DNA from: CAYVXE01 sp964455375
Lineage (GTDB): Bacteria; Zhuqueibacterota; Zhuqueibacteria; Oceanimicrobiales; Oceanimicrobiaceae
Assembly: GCA_964455375.1 (NCBI GenBank)
Contig: CAYVXE010000017.1
Location: forward strand, 1 to 57,735
Length of the DNA: 57,735 bases
Direction of reading: 5' to 3'
Numbering within the stretch: position 1 is the first letter of the stretch; the number at the start of each line of letters is the position of its first letter. This document shows, piece by piece, positions 24,428 to 33,214 of the stretch. The position numbers were made by a program, and so were the translations under genes. The notes beneath the pieces were generated by a model. That model saw only the letters and a list, made by a program, of their open reading frames with translations. It ran no database searches and had not been told where the DNA came from.

Positions 24428-25930
24428 CTATCTTTTAATAATTTGTTTTATTAATTTTTTATAATCCCGATACAATAAATTCACTATGATAAAAAATGAC
24501 AATGAAAAAAGAGTTGCAGTGATGAAAAACTCTTTCCAACTATTAATCATCTTAAAATAAAATCCATAGGATAGCGCAATAGTGGAAACAAAAATAAGCA
24601 CCAACCGAAAAACATTTTTTTTAATGTCGTTATAAGAAAAACGAATTCTCAATGAAAGTAATTTAGGGTAATACCATGTTTCACTTATTAGGGAAACAAC
24701 TAAAGCCCCTACTAATATCCCACTTAAACCCCATAATAGCCCAGCAAAATACATTGTTAGCAATTGTAAAATATCTTTTATAAATTGAAATAAACTATTC
24801 TGTTTTATTGCTCCTAAACTAAATGTGAAATTTGATATTATATACGCAAAGGAAGAAAAAAAGAAAGTCATTGCTATAATTGAATTAATAAAATTTCCAA
24901 TATAAAATTTTTGTCCAACCCATAATGTAATGAAACTATTATTAAATAAAATTACTCCTTCTGAAATTAATAAGAAGATTATTATAAAAACAATTGTTGT
25001 TTCGATGATTACTTTTTTTAATTTATTAAAATCTTTTTCTCCATACATATGTGAAATAGTTGGTAACATTGCTATAGAAGGTGAAATAGCAAAAGTTTTT
25101 ATAAACTTAAATGGTCTTCTGCTTAATCCCAAAACTGTCACAGCTTCCAAACCTACAAATCTGCTTACTAATATCAAATCAATGTTCTGAGTAAGCGAGC
25201 TACTGATACGACTTAAAAAAGTAAATGTAAAGATTTTACTATAACCTTTCATAAACTTAAAATTAAATCCTATCCCTATCTTTTCTTTTTCAATTAAAAT
25301 CAAAAGATATATTAAATAGCCAATTGTTGAAATTAAACTCGCTATCAAACCAGAAAATGATATGGCAATTAATTTAAAGCCTTTAAATAATAAATAAATA
25401 GTCAAAGCAATGCCTACCGCCCCTGAAAGATTCCTAATCAAACCTGTAATTTTTGTACGTTGCAATCCTGTAAGTGAGCCGTTTAAAGAATAAGAAAATA
25501 AGGTTATTGCAGTAGCAATTATTCCATATTTAAATGCCGTATTTAAATTTAATAAATCTATTTGGCTTGAATCAACTGCAATACTAATAAACTTACTTGA
25601 TAAAGAAAGTCCAACAACTAAAGCAACAAAGGAAATTAAAAGTGAGATGAAAACGGACGAACTAATTTGATATTTTATATTTTTCAAATCTTTTTTAGCA
25701 TAACTCATTGCTATTTTTTGAAGTGCAACATCTCCTACTCCAGGGTCAAATAATGCAAACCACATTAAAATACTTCCAGTGGCCAGCCAAGCACCATATA
25801 ATTTGCTATCAATAAATTGTAAATACAATGGAATAATTAGTAATCCTTTCACAAAACTTATGCCAATTCCTAAATAGAGATCAAACAATCGCCATAAAGT
25901 TGTTTTTTTTTTTGAAATAATTTTTGTCAT
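24428..25930 (-). CDS. wzx: Wzx-type polysaccharide flippase
   Basis: 500 residues with about 12-14 hydrophobic helices, the size and topology of MATE/MVF-superfamily lipid-linked oligosaccharide flippases. LWRLFDLYLGIGISFVKGLL at the start and GAWLATGSILMWFALFDPGV are typical of this group. It would move the undecaprenyl-linked repeat unit across the inner membrane to Wzy. It lies 8 bases after no other gene but directly before the ColC/ColD-like pair, and is the first gene of the AT-rich block. RNA from upstream must cross the gmd remnant to reach it, or it has its own promoter in 25931-26159. Confidence 0.85.
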   Translation of the reverse strand: MTKIISKKKTTLWRLFDLYLGIGISFVKGLLIIPLYLQFIDSKLYGAWLATGSILMWFALFDPGVGDVALQKIAMSYAKKDLKNIKYQISSSVFISLLISFVALVVGLSLSSKFISIAVDSSQIDLLNLNTAFKYGIIATAITLFSYSLNGSLTGLQRTKITGLIRNLSGAVGIALTIYLLFKGFKLIAISFSGLIASLISTIGYLIYLLILIEKEKIGIGFNFKFMKGYSKIFTFTFLSRISSSLTQNIDLILVSRFVGLEAVTVLGLSRRPFKFIKTFAISPSIAMLPTISHMYGEKDFNKLKKVIIETTIVFIIIFLLISEGVILFNNSFITLWVGQKFYIGNFINSIIAMTFFFSSFAYIISNFTFSLGAIKQNSLFQFIKDILQLLTMYFAGLLWGLSGILVGALVVSLISETWYYPKLLSLRIRFSYNDIKKNVFRLVLIFVSTIALSYGFYFKMINSWKEFFITATLFSLSFFIIVNLLYRDYKKLIKQIIKR

Positions 25931-26159
25931 TATTATCTTAGATCCTGATAAAAATTAAGCATTATAAAACAACATTGAATTGTACCCGATTTAGTGGACA
26001 TACCAAATATCTAACAATATTATTTTGTTTTTTAAAATTATTTCCCTGATATTTAACAGGAGGTGTGTCAATATAATCCAAATAGCTTTTTATTTGATTT
26101 ATTTATTCGAGTTTGTTTCTTTAATCCCTCGTTCCCATGCCCCCGTGGGAATACCTTTT
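25931..26159. other. Intergenic scar region with palindrome and IS-end-like sequence
   Basis: 229 bases between wzx and the gmd remnant. Two things stand out. At 25981-26000 the sequence tgtacccgatttagtggaca resembles the terminal repeat of an insertion sequence, by memory only. At 26131-26151 gttcccatgc and ccccgtggga form an imperfect palindrome of the kind dispersed in many genomes; the gmd homology ends right beside it. No reading frame is supported. Deletion or element excision may have shaped this stretch. Confidence 0.35.
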
Positions 26160-26701
26160 TAAAATTCCATTGCAGACAAAGAGATTAGAAGCTTCGCGAT
26201 AATTCTTCACAATCCAATAGTCATACAACTTTGCCACACCATAAGGCTAACGCGGATAAAAAGGTGTATTTTCATTTTGCGGCACTTTCCACACTTTACC
26301 ATAAAGCTCTCTGGTAGAAGCCTGGTAAAACTTTGTTTTCAACCCGGTTTCCTTAATGGCATCAATAAAACGCAAGGTACCCATTGCTGCGTCCACATCA
26401 GCGGTATATTCAGGAACTTCAAACGAGACTTTGACATGACTCTGGCGCCCAGGTTATATATTTAATCCGGTTTAGTTTTTTCAAAAAGGCGGTTTAAATT
26501 GCTGGAATCGGTCAAATCACCATGGTAGAGAAACACCCGTTTATCCATACCCCCTTCTTCCCAAAAGGGATCTATTCGTCCCATATTAAAGGAACTGCTG
26601 TGGCGGATGATGCCATGCACTTCATAGCCTTTTTCTATGAGCAATTCAGCGAGGTAAGAACCGTCCTGGCAGGTGATCCCGGTAAGTAATGCTTTTTTCA
26701 T
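26160..26701 (-). pseudogene. gmd: Truncated and disrupted GDP-mannose 4,6-dehydratase copy
   Basis: From the ATG at 26701 (MKKALLTGITCQDGSYL) the translation follows Gmd closely through GDLTDSSNLNRLFEKTKPD, where the next codon is TAA in place of a glutamate codon. After IYNLGA a single base is missing; the other frame then resumes with the SHVKVSFEVPEYTADVD region. A second nonsense codon (TAG for the serine of PRSPYG) follows, and homology stops at NGIL, about 170 codons in, half the normal length. With two nonsense changes, a frameshift and a missing 3' half it cannot be functional. It once probably supplied the neighbouring ColC/ColD-like pair. Confidence 0.9.
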
Positions 26702-26734
26702 CTGATTTGTCTACCTATATTTTCTTCTCTAATA

Positions 26735-27868
26735 TTAGATGGCCGATTCAATGATATACTTTTGGTCACTGCCACTCAAATACGGGTGCATGGGTAAACT
26801 GAATATTTTTTGTGAGATTTGTTCAGACACCGGGAAATCACCATTTTTATAGCCAAGAAAATCAAAGGCAGGCTGCAGGTGCAACGGTTTCGGATAGTAA
26901 ATAGCCGACGGAACGCCATTCTCTTTGAGACGTCCCATGATAGATTCCCGCTCATCGCTTAACACCGAATACTGCGCCCAGACACTGGTGCTGTCTGCAG
27001 GAACCACCGGCGGCGTTACAACATCCTGCAAGCCCTCGGAATAGCGTTTGGCCACTTTTTGTCTGCGCAGGATTTCGTCTTCATACACGTCCAGTTTTGC
27101 CAGTAAAATTGCCGCCTGTATGGTATCCAATCGTCCGTTCATGCCAATACGGACATTTTCATATTTGTGACTGCCTTTCCCATGCACACGAATCGATTTG
27201 AGTTTCGCTACCAGGTCATCATCATTACAAAAAACCGCTCCGCCATCGCCATAGCACCCCAACGGTTTTGCCGGGAAGAAAGACGTCGCGCTGATATCCG
27301 TTAGATTGCCAACGCGCTTGCCCCGGTATTCAGCACCAAACGACTGCGCCCCATCGCCCAGAACAAATAGATCGAATTCTTTTGCAATCGCATTGATTCT
27401 GCTGTACTCCGCCGGTTGACCAAATAAGTCCACCGGAATAATGCATTTGGCCTGCAGACGGCCGTCATAATCACTCAAGGCCATGATTTTGTTACGCAAC
27501 TTTTCAGCGTCGATATTAAAGGTTTCCGGATCGATGTCAACAAAAACGGGCGTCGCTCCTAAAAGGGTCACCACTTCTGCTGTGGAAATAAACGTAAACG
27601 GCGTCGTAAAAACGGCATCTCCGGGACCGACATCGCAAGCCATGAGCGCCATGAGCAGTGCGTCCGTACCGCTGGAACAACTTACACAGTGTTTTGCTCC
27701 TGTGAATTCACACAAAGCCGCTTCGAGCTCCTGAACTTCCGGTCCCATAATGTACTTTCCATGCTCCATAACCCTGGCAATGCGGTCTTTAATTCTTAAT
27801 CCGATTCTTTCCTGTTGTGCTTTTAAATCGATAAACTGAATCTGTCGTTTGATTTGCGAGCCAATCAT
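26735..27868 (-). CDS. wbpE: DegT/DnrJ/EryC1/StrS aminotransferase, WbpE-like
   Basis: 377 residues. EELxxxx-type PLP fold with SSGTDALLMALMACDVGPGD, PVDLFGQPAEY, the aspartate/glutamine in LGDGAQSFGAEY, and the Schiff-base lysine in SFFPAKPLGCYGDGGAVF. These match the WbpE/WlbC aminotransferases that convert UDP-2-acetamido-3-keto-GlcA to the 3-amino sugar. The flanking WbpB-like dehydrogenase and WbpD-like acetyltransferase make this specific reaction likely. Unlike the ColD-like protein, its active lysine is intact. It is 33 bases upstream of the gmd remnant. Confidence 0.85.
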   Translation of the reverse strand: MIGSQIKRQIQFIDLKAQQERIGLRIKDRIARVMEHGKYIMGPEVQELEAALCEFTGAKHCVSCSSGTDALLMALMACDVGPGDAVFTTPFTFISTAEVVTLLGATPVFVDIDPETFNIDAEKLRNKIMALSDYDGRLQAKCIIPVDLFGQPAEYSRINAIAKEFDLFVLGDGAQSFGAEYRGKRVGNLTDISATSFFPAKPLGCYGDGGAVFCNDDDLVAKLKSIRVHGKGSHKYENVRIGMNGRLDTIQAAILLAKLDVYEDEILRRQKVAKRYSEGLQDVVTPPVVPADSTSVWAQYSVLSDERESIMGRLKENGVPSAIYYPKPLHLQPAFDFLGYKNGDFPVSEQISQKIFSLPMHPYLSGSDQKYIIESAI

Positions 27869-27936
27869 CTTTACCCATCCTTCATTTTAGAAATCAATAA
27901 AATCGTTGACAAAAAATCATCAAATCCCTGAATGTT

Positions 27937-28563
27937 TTACGCAGGAACCTCAACCACCGGGGACTCATTAGCAAGGCAAGCCACAACGTTTCCCTGTTTA
28001 TGATAATCTCTTTGGCAATGTTCACAGTGTGCCAGGTTCTCGGCGAAGTGCAGTTTTTTACCGCACCGGCACATCCAACCCATTATTTTCGCAGGATTTC
28101 CCACAACCAGGGCATAATCCGGGATGTGTTTTGTTACCACCGTTCCGGCACCGATGAATGCATATTTCCCGATATTATGGCCGCAAACGATGGTGGCATT
28201 GGCACCGATACTTGCACCACGACCAACGAGGGTCCGGGAATAAAATTCACTGCCGCGTTGTGGAAATTCACAGCGTGGATTCAAAACATTCGTGAACACC
28301 ATCGACGGGCCGCAAAACACGTAATCTTCTAATTCCACACCCTCATACACCGACACATTGTTTTGAATCTTTACGAAATTACCAATTTTAACATGATTCC
28401 CCACATTCACATTCTGGCCGATGGAGCATTTTGCCCCAACGTCTGAACCACTTTGGATATGGGAGAAATGCCATATCTTCGTTCCTGCACCTATGGTACA
28501 ATTTTCATCAACATACGCGCTTTCATGCACAAAATAGCTTTGTCCTTCATTCTTCGATGACAT
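27937..28563 (-). CDS. wbpD: WbpD-like UDP-3-amino-sugar N-acetyltransferase
   Basis: 208 residues when started at the ATG at 28563 (MSSKNEGQ), which has an AAAGG ribosome site 6 bases away; a longer frame to 28617 would overlap the upstream gene by 71 bases instead of 17. It is a left-handed beta-helix with hexapeptide repeats (IGAGTKIW, IGQNVNVG, IGNFVKIQ, IGANATIV, IGAGTVVT) and NPAKIMGW, then a small cysteine cluster CRCGKK and CEHC typical of WbpD/WlbB homologues. The expected step is acetylation of the 3-amino group to give the diacetamido uronic acid. Confidence 0.87.
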   Translation of the reverse strand: MSSKNEGQSYFVHESAYVDENCTIGAGTKIWHFSHIQSGSDVGAKCSIGQNVNVGNHVKIGNFVKIQNNVSVYEGVELEDYVFCGPSMVFTNVLNPRCEFPQRGSEFYSRTLVGRGASIGANATIVCGHNIGKYAFIGAGTVVTKHIPDYALVVGNPAKIMGWMCRCGKKLHFAENLAHCEHCQRDYHKQGNVVACLANESPVVEVPA

Positions 28564-29644
28564 GATCAGCCTTTCTTTTTCCATTTTTATGTTCAATTTC
28601 AATATTATTAACAACATTTATTTTGGGATTATTTTCCGATGCATCATCCCCAGTAAAGTAATTTATTTCGGGAATCACGACTTTTTCACCGCTCATAATC
28701 AAAGAACGTTGAGCTGCTTGTAAGACCCGTAGAACATCAAGTCCGCTACGACCGTCGGTTAACGGTTTCCGGCGGGTTACAATTGCTTCAATAAAGGCCT
28801 TACATTCCTTTCGCAACGGTTCATCTGCATCATAAGAGACTTCTTCACCACTCCCTTTAATCGGAATAGGTTCCCCTTCTTTTATTTCCACGCGTTGGTC
28901 ATAAAGAAGCAGTTTTTTGCTCACATCATCATAACTAATCATTTTATCCGAACCGATGACAACCAAACGCTGCTCCTTAAACGGATGCAGCCACGAAACA
29001 AAAATATGTGCCCTGACGTTATTGTCGAACAGCAGGTTGGTAACGGTAACATCTGCAATATTTGGCTGCACAAAATTACCACCGCAGGCCACAACCTGAA
29101 ACGGAAGTTTCCCCATGACGCGGAGAATAAGGGCAATATCATGCGGTGCAAAGCTCCAGAGAATATTTTCTTCCCGCCGAATTTTACCAAGACTCAACCG
29201 ATTGGAATAGATATATTCAATTTTTCCTAACGTTCCATTTCTCACCAACTGAATCAATTTCACAAACGCAGGATGATACTCGAGTACATGCCCAACCATC
29301 AGCTTTTTGTTTAGAGATTTAGCCAGATTTACAAGCCTGACGCCATCCTCAAAATTAATGACCAGAGGCTTTTCGACATACACATCTTTACCGGCTTCCA
29401 GCGCCTCTTTTGCAACCCGATAATGTGTTTCGGCAGGCGTTGCCACCACCACCCCATGAACATCGGACTTTAGTAAATCCGGCAACGAAGCATAAATTTG
29501 GCAGCCGGGAGCAATAGACTTTGCAAGCTCTCTGCCGTTTGACGTCAGGTCACAAACAGCGGATAAAACACCTAACTCATGAAAATTCCTAACAAGATTT
29601 CTCCCCCAATAGCCACAACCGATGACTCCAATTTTCGTTTCCAT
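28547..29644 (-). CDS. wbpB: Gfo/Idh/MocA oxidoreductase, WbpB-like
   Basis: 365 residues. The Rossmann motif GVIGCGYWGRNLVRNFHELG is at the N-terminus, and the catalytic EKP is in DVYVEKPLVINFEDG (about 93-107). The second domain has GHVLEYHPAFVKL and SFAPHDIALILRVMG. WbpB/WlbA enzymes oxidise UDP-GlcNAcA at C3, opening the route to 2,3-diacetamido uronic acids. Its stop overlaps the start of the acetyltransferase by 17 bases. WbpA (UDP-GlcNAc 6-dehydrogenase), needed to make its substrate, is not in the window; a WecB/WbpI-type epimerase is at the right edge. Confidence 0.87.
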   Translation of the reverse strand: METKIGVIGCGYWGRNLVRNFHELGVLSAVCDLTSNGRELAKSIAPGCQIYASLPDLLKSDVHGVVVATPAETHYRVAKEALEAGKDVYVEKPLVINFEDGVRLVNLAKSLNKKLMVGHVLEYHPAFVKLIQLVRNGTLGKIEYIYSNRLSLGKIRREENILWSFAPHDIALILRVMGKLPFQVVACGGNFVQPNIADVTVTNLLFDNNVRAHIFVSWLHPFKEQRLVVIGSDKMISYDDVSKKLLLYDQRVEIKEGEPIPIKGSGEEVSYDADEPLRKECKAFIEAIVTRRKPLTDGRSGLDVLRVLQAAQRSLIMSGEKVVIPEINYFTGDDASENNPKINVVNNIEIEHKNGKRKADHVIEE

Positions 29645-29654
29645 TTTTTCTCCA

Positions 29655-32018
29655 TCACTTTATTGTTTGATTATAAATCATTTGATCATCCACGATATGC
29701 ACTTTTGTCGAACTCCTATTTTTCCCGGTTTTCTTTCTACCGTTCCCCTTTTTCTCTTCTTGTTCATCATCATAATAGTATTGTTGATAGTCATAGTACG
29801 ACCCGTATGAGATCTCACGGCTGACCCCATTGAGCAATGAGCCGAGAATTCTGGCATTCACGTTTCGCAAAAGTTCAACGCTACGGGACAACGCATCCCG
29901 CTGTGTGACACCGGATTTCACCACTAAAAGCACACCATCCAGTTCTTTTGACAACACAGCAGCGTCGGTTACCGCTATCAATGGCGGGGCATCAAACAAA
30001 CATAAATCATACCGTAACCTAAGGCCTTTAATAAGATTTTTCATGTCCTGAGAACCGAGTAATTCGGCGGGATTTGGCGGTTGCACGCCACAAGTCAAAA
30101 TATCCAGATTCGCAATTGAAGCGGACTGGATGGCGTCATCCAGGCTCATATTCCCCACGAGGACATTTGTGAGTCCCCGGTTTTTAGCCCTTTCAAATAT
30201 ATTATGCACCACCGGCTTGCGCAAATCAGCGTCAATCAAAATCGTTTTTATCCCCTGCTGGCTCATAACAATGGCAAGATTAGCAATAGTTGTCGATTTA
30301 CCTTCCCCGGGTCCCGAGGAGGTAACCAAAAAACTGTGCAACTGCTCGCTGACCCGAGAAAATTGCAAATTGGTTCGCAGCGTCCGGTAAGCTTCACTAA
30401 TCGGTGATTTCGGATTATTGTGCGTAATTAAATTCAGGTTGTCTTTTGTGTATCCGATTAATGTCTCAAGGCTGTTTAATTTCTCAAGACTGTTTAAGTG
30501 CTCCACGGTTTTGTCTACAACTGATGCAGTAATTTTCGGAATAGATGCCAAAACCGATAAACCAAATTGTTCAACATCTTCAACCCGGCGCACGGAGCGG
30601 TCCATATATTCACGTAAAAATGCAATTCCAACTCCTAAACCCAGACCGAATAACATACCGACTAACAGATTCAATTTCTTTTTCGGAGAAATGGGTTTAA
30701 CCGGTTCCATGGGCGCATCAATAATACGCACCTTGCCAATCTGTCCGGCTTTGGTAATGCGCGACTCTTCATATTTTTCGCGCATCATCACGTACAGATT
30801 TTCATCCACTTTACGGCTGCGCTCCAACCTTGCTAACTGGACATTTTTATCAGGAAGGGACTCCAGTTTATTCGTATAACTTTTCACTACCTTGTGCAGG
30901 CCTTCAGACCTTGCCTGTAAAGCGGTTAATTCCGTTTCTGATTCGAGAATCTGCATCACCAGCCCTTGTGCCTGCGCCAGCGGATCATCGGGAGGTAAAC
31001 CTCCGACAATCAAGGCACGGATTTCGTCAGTGAGGCGCGCTTTTATCGCTTTCAACTTTTCTTTTTCACGCTTTACTTGCGCGTCGTTTTCGCCGACTCC
31101 TTGCGACAAATAAACCGCTATATTCCGTTCTATCCCTGCGAGTTCTTCGCGCAGTTTCAGAACAAGCGGACTGGAGACCTGCGCAATTTGCGCTTCCAGT
31201 TTATCTTTACTTTTACCCAACAGGCTTTTCAGGTAGTCTACCTTCTTCTTAGTCACCAGGTAATTGATCTGGGATTCCTTATAAAGACTTTCAAAATCGG
31301 CGCCTTGCTCAACAATTTGACTTGCTTCATCCCCTAAGGATGCTATTTTTTCCTTTTCCATGTAATTCTTTAAAGCATTTTCACTTTGCTTCAAATCTTT
31401 TTCTTTGCGCGCCAACTGTTCCTCTAAAAACTGCACGATTTGCGATATTTCACCGTGGGTAAAATTACGATCCATCGCCTGGTAAACATTAGAAACCATC
31501 TTAGCTAAATAAGCCGCTTCAAACGGAGTGGGCGCTGCGACTTTAATCGTTATCAGGTCTGTATCGCGGACAGGCGTCACGGTGATAGACTCCTGTAGGT
31601 TGGTCAGAACATCAAGGTAGGTTTTTTCTTCCCCTAAGCCCTGCAGGAGTTCAAGAGAATCCTTTTTGTCTGAAGCCAACAGTTGCTGAATAACTTTCTG
31701 ATACAAAGAACGGCTTTTAAGAATTTCCACTTGATTATTTATCAGAGTGCGTTGCTGTGAAAACCCTGTCATATCGAAAAAAGATTCACTCATACCCTGT
31801 TTCCCATCGATCATAATCGTCGTGGATGATTCAAAAGTCGGTGGAGTGGTAAATGTATAAAAAGTGACTAAAATCATCACGACTAAAAATGTAGAGAGAA
31901 TTATCCACCGTCCTCTGAACAAAATTGCCAAATAATCATGAATTGTAAATTCTTGCTCACCAAAATTCTGCTGAGACATAAGTCCGTTACCGTTTACATT
32001 ATTATTGTTTTGGTACAT
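29655..32018 (-). CDS. wzc: Wzc-like polysaccharide co-polymerase with tyrosine autokinase domain
   Basis: 787 residues. An N-terminal Wzz domain with a membrane helix (about 32-56), a long coiled-coil periplasmic part, and a second membrane helix near 415-440 (LNLLVGMLFGLGLGVGIAFL) precede a cytoplasmic BY-kinase. Walker A is GPGEGKST at 569-576, Walker A' is LIDADLRKP, Walker B is LCLFDAPPL. The C-terminus has a tyrosine cluster (YGSYYDYQQYYYDD, about 738-751) that is the autophosphorylation target. It controls chain length and export. It starts 36 bases after the SLBB gene, its outer-membrane-side partner. Confidence 0.93.
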   Translation of the reverse strand: MYQNNNNVNGNGLMSQQNFGEQEFTIHDYLAILFRGRWIILSTFLVVMILVTFYTFTTPPTFESSTTIMIDGKQGMSESFFDMTGFSQQRTLINNQVEILKSRSLYQKVIQQLLASDKKDSLELLQGLGEEKTYLDVLTNLQESITVTPVRDTDLITIKVAAPTPFEAAYLAKMVSNVYQAMDRNFTHGEISQIVQFLEEQLARKEKDLKQSENALKNYMEKEKIASLGDEASQIVEQGADFESLYKESQINYLVTKKKVDYLKSLLGKSKDKLEAQIAQVSSPLVLKLREELAGIERNIAVYLSQGVGENDAQVKREKEKLKAIKARLTDEIRALIVGGLPPDDPLAQAQGLVMQILESETELTALQARSEGLHKVVKSYTNKLESLPDKNVQLARLERSRKVDENLYVMMREKYEESRITKAGQIGKVRIIDAPMEPVKPISPKKKLNLLVGMLFGLGLGVGIAFLREYMDRSVRRVEDVEQFGLSVLASIPKITASVVDKTVEHLNSLEKLNSLETLIGYTKDNLNLITHNNPKSPISEAYRTLRTNLQFSRVSEQLHSFLVTSSGPGEGKSTTIANLAIVMSQQGIKTILIDADLRKPVVHNIFERAKNRGLTNVLVGNMSLDDAIQSASIANLDILTCGVQPPNPAELLGSQDMKNLIKGLRLRYDLCLFDAPPLIAVTDAAVLSKELDGVLLVVKSGVTQRDALSRSVELLRNVNARILGSLLNGVSREISYGSYYDYQQYYYDDEQEEKKGNGRKKTGKNRSSTKVHIVDDQMIYNQTIK

Positions 32019-32054
32019 ATCGCATTCAAATAGTTAATGATTAACTCCTGTTAA

Positions 32055-32609
32055 TTACCTCCTGCTTAACCTGTCTATAATCAGAGCAATGGAAGCCATT
32101 GCTGTAATACTGCCGAAAAGAGACTTAATTCCAAAAAAGCTTGATACTTTATTGCCTGAGGATTGCGGAATAAGAACGGTATCATTCGCACTCAATAAAG
32201 GGATTTTACCTATTTCACCTTTTTTGAGATAATCCGTAACATTGACATTTAAAATCGGTACTGTTGAACTTTTTTCAATGCTCGGATTTGTACTGGCCAT
32301 TTCACCACCGTGTCCGCCGCGAATAATCATGACTTTGGTTAAATTGGCCCCATCTTTAGGACCGCCGGCAAATGAAATCAACGAAACCAAATCGGTATTT
32401 ATCGGAATCATATATTGCCCCGGACGCTGAACGAACCCCCAAACATTCACATTCATCAATACTTGATCTTTGTCACCCAGATAATATTGCGCCGCTCCGT
32501 TCATCACCGGAGGAGAGGAGCTATTTTGGGCAAACAAACCCGCGGAGACGAAGCCATTTACGAACAGTGCAAAAACGATTAACGCAGCAGTTTTTTTTAG
32601 TCTTTTCAT
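32055..32609 (-). CDS. SLBB-domain polysaccharide export protein, short form
   Basis: 184 residues. A signal peptide (MKRLKKTAALIVFALFVNGF, cleaved near residue 27) leads to a single SLBB domain recognisable by YYLGDKDQVLMNVNVWGFVQ, RPGQYMIPINTDLVSLISFA and GGPKDGANLTKV. A hydrophobic helix near the end (SITAMASIALIIDRL) could anchor it. Typical Wza has a PES domain and two SLBB domains; this has lost or never had the PES part. It probably forms or lines the export channel with Wzc. Another, full-length Wza may exist elsewhere. Confidence 0.83.
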   Translation of the reverse strand: MKRLKKTAALIVFALFVNGFVSAGLFAQNSSSPPVMNGAAQYYLGDKDQVLMNVNVWGFVQRPGQYMIPINTDLVSLISFAGGPKDGANLTKVMIIRGGHGGEMASTNPSIEKSSTVPILNVNVTDYLKKGEIGKIPLLSANDTVLIPQSSGNKVSSFFGIKSLFGSITAMASIALIIDRLSRR

Positions 32610-32751
32610 TTTCCTACTCTATTTAAAAATTAATAAGAATGATTGCTCTCTGCGTCCCGGTATGCCGCTACAATTTTGGATTGTTGGCGGATATCACTGA
32701 AATAGTAATATCGGGCTCAATGAATCTAATTATTGCTATTTTAATTTTTCT

Positions 32752-33171
32752 TCATCTTTCCTGAAATGAGTTTAAGTTTTCAGTTTTCACAGAGGTAACC
32801 AACCGCTCCAATTCAGGAGAATGATCTCCGAAAGTGGCCTTGGCAGCATTGCGGATTCGTTTTGTTAAATCCCACACTTCGCTGAGGAGAGCATTCCTTT
32901 CCTGGATTGCTCTGCTTCGTTCCCTTTTAAGCTCTTCAGCCCTGATTAAATATTTTTGCGCCTCATTCAACTTCCTTATGTACTGCTCAAGATCAAGGTT
33001 CGGCACCATTAGCTTATTCCCAACCTCTTTCCAGCCGTCAATAACCACGACGGCCTGATCAAGCGCATCTCTGGGAAAGCTTGTACTTTTAGACAAATTT
33101 ACGTGATGATTCATAAGCATACTATTGTTTGTTAATATGTCGTTGTTTTCAAAATTAGTCACACTTTGCAC
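32752..33171 (-). CDS. Conserved hypothetical coiled-coil protein, first gene of the polysaccharide locus
   Basis: Up to 139 residues. Family name unknown to me. Residues about 38-139 read AVVVIDGWKEVGNKLMVPNL, then a helical stretch of ERSRAIQERNALLSEVWDL, TKRIRNAAKATFGDHSPELE. The pattern K-R-x-R-N-A-x-K-A-x-F-G-D-x-S recalls small uncharacterised proteins of cyanobacteria and FCB bacteria that end in GDDS-type blocks. The outermost start is GTG (33171), without a good ribosome site; ATG at 33120 or 33114 is equally possible. No membrane or signal segment. As the first gene after the dyad it could be regulatory, which is speculation. Confidence 0.65.
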   Translation of the reverse strand: MQSVTNFENNDILTNNSMLMNHHVNLSKSTSFPRDALDQAVVVIDGWKEVGNKLMVPNLDLEQYIRKLNEAQKYLIRAEELKRERSRAIQERNALLSEVWDLTKRIRNAAKATFGDHSPELERLVTSVKTENLNSFQER

Positions 33172-33184
33172 TGAAAAATGAATT

Positions 33185-33214
33185 TTGTTAGCAAAAAGTA
33201 ATTTTGCGTAACAA
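33185..33214. promoter_or_regulatory. Inverted repeat upstream of the polysaccharide locus
   Basis: ttgttagcaaaa and ttttgcgtaacaa face each other over a 5-base spacer, a near-perfect 12-13-base dyad with one extra base in the second arm. It starts 14 bases before the outermost start of the first gene (or about 65 before the alternative ATG). Position and size fit a repressor or activator operator; as RNA it would fold into an AU-rich hairpin. No regulator gene is next to it. Confidence 0.5.
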
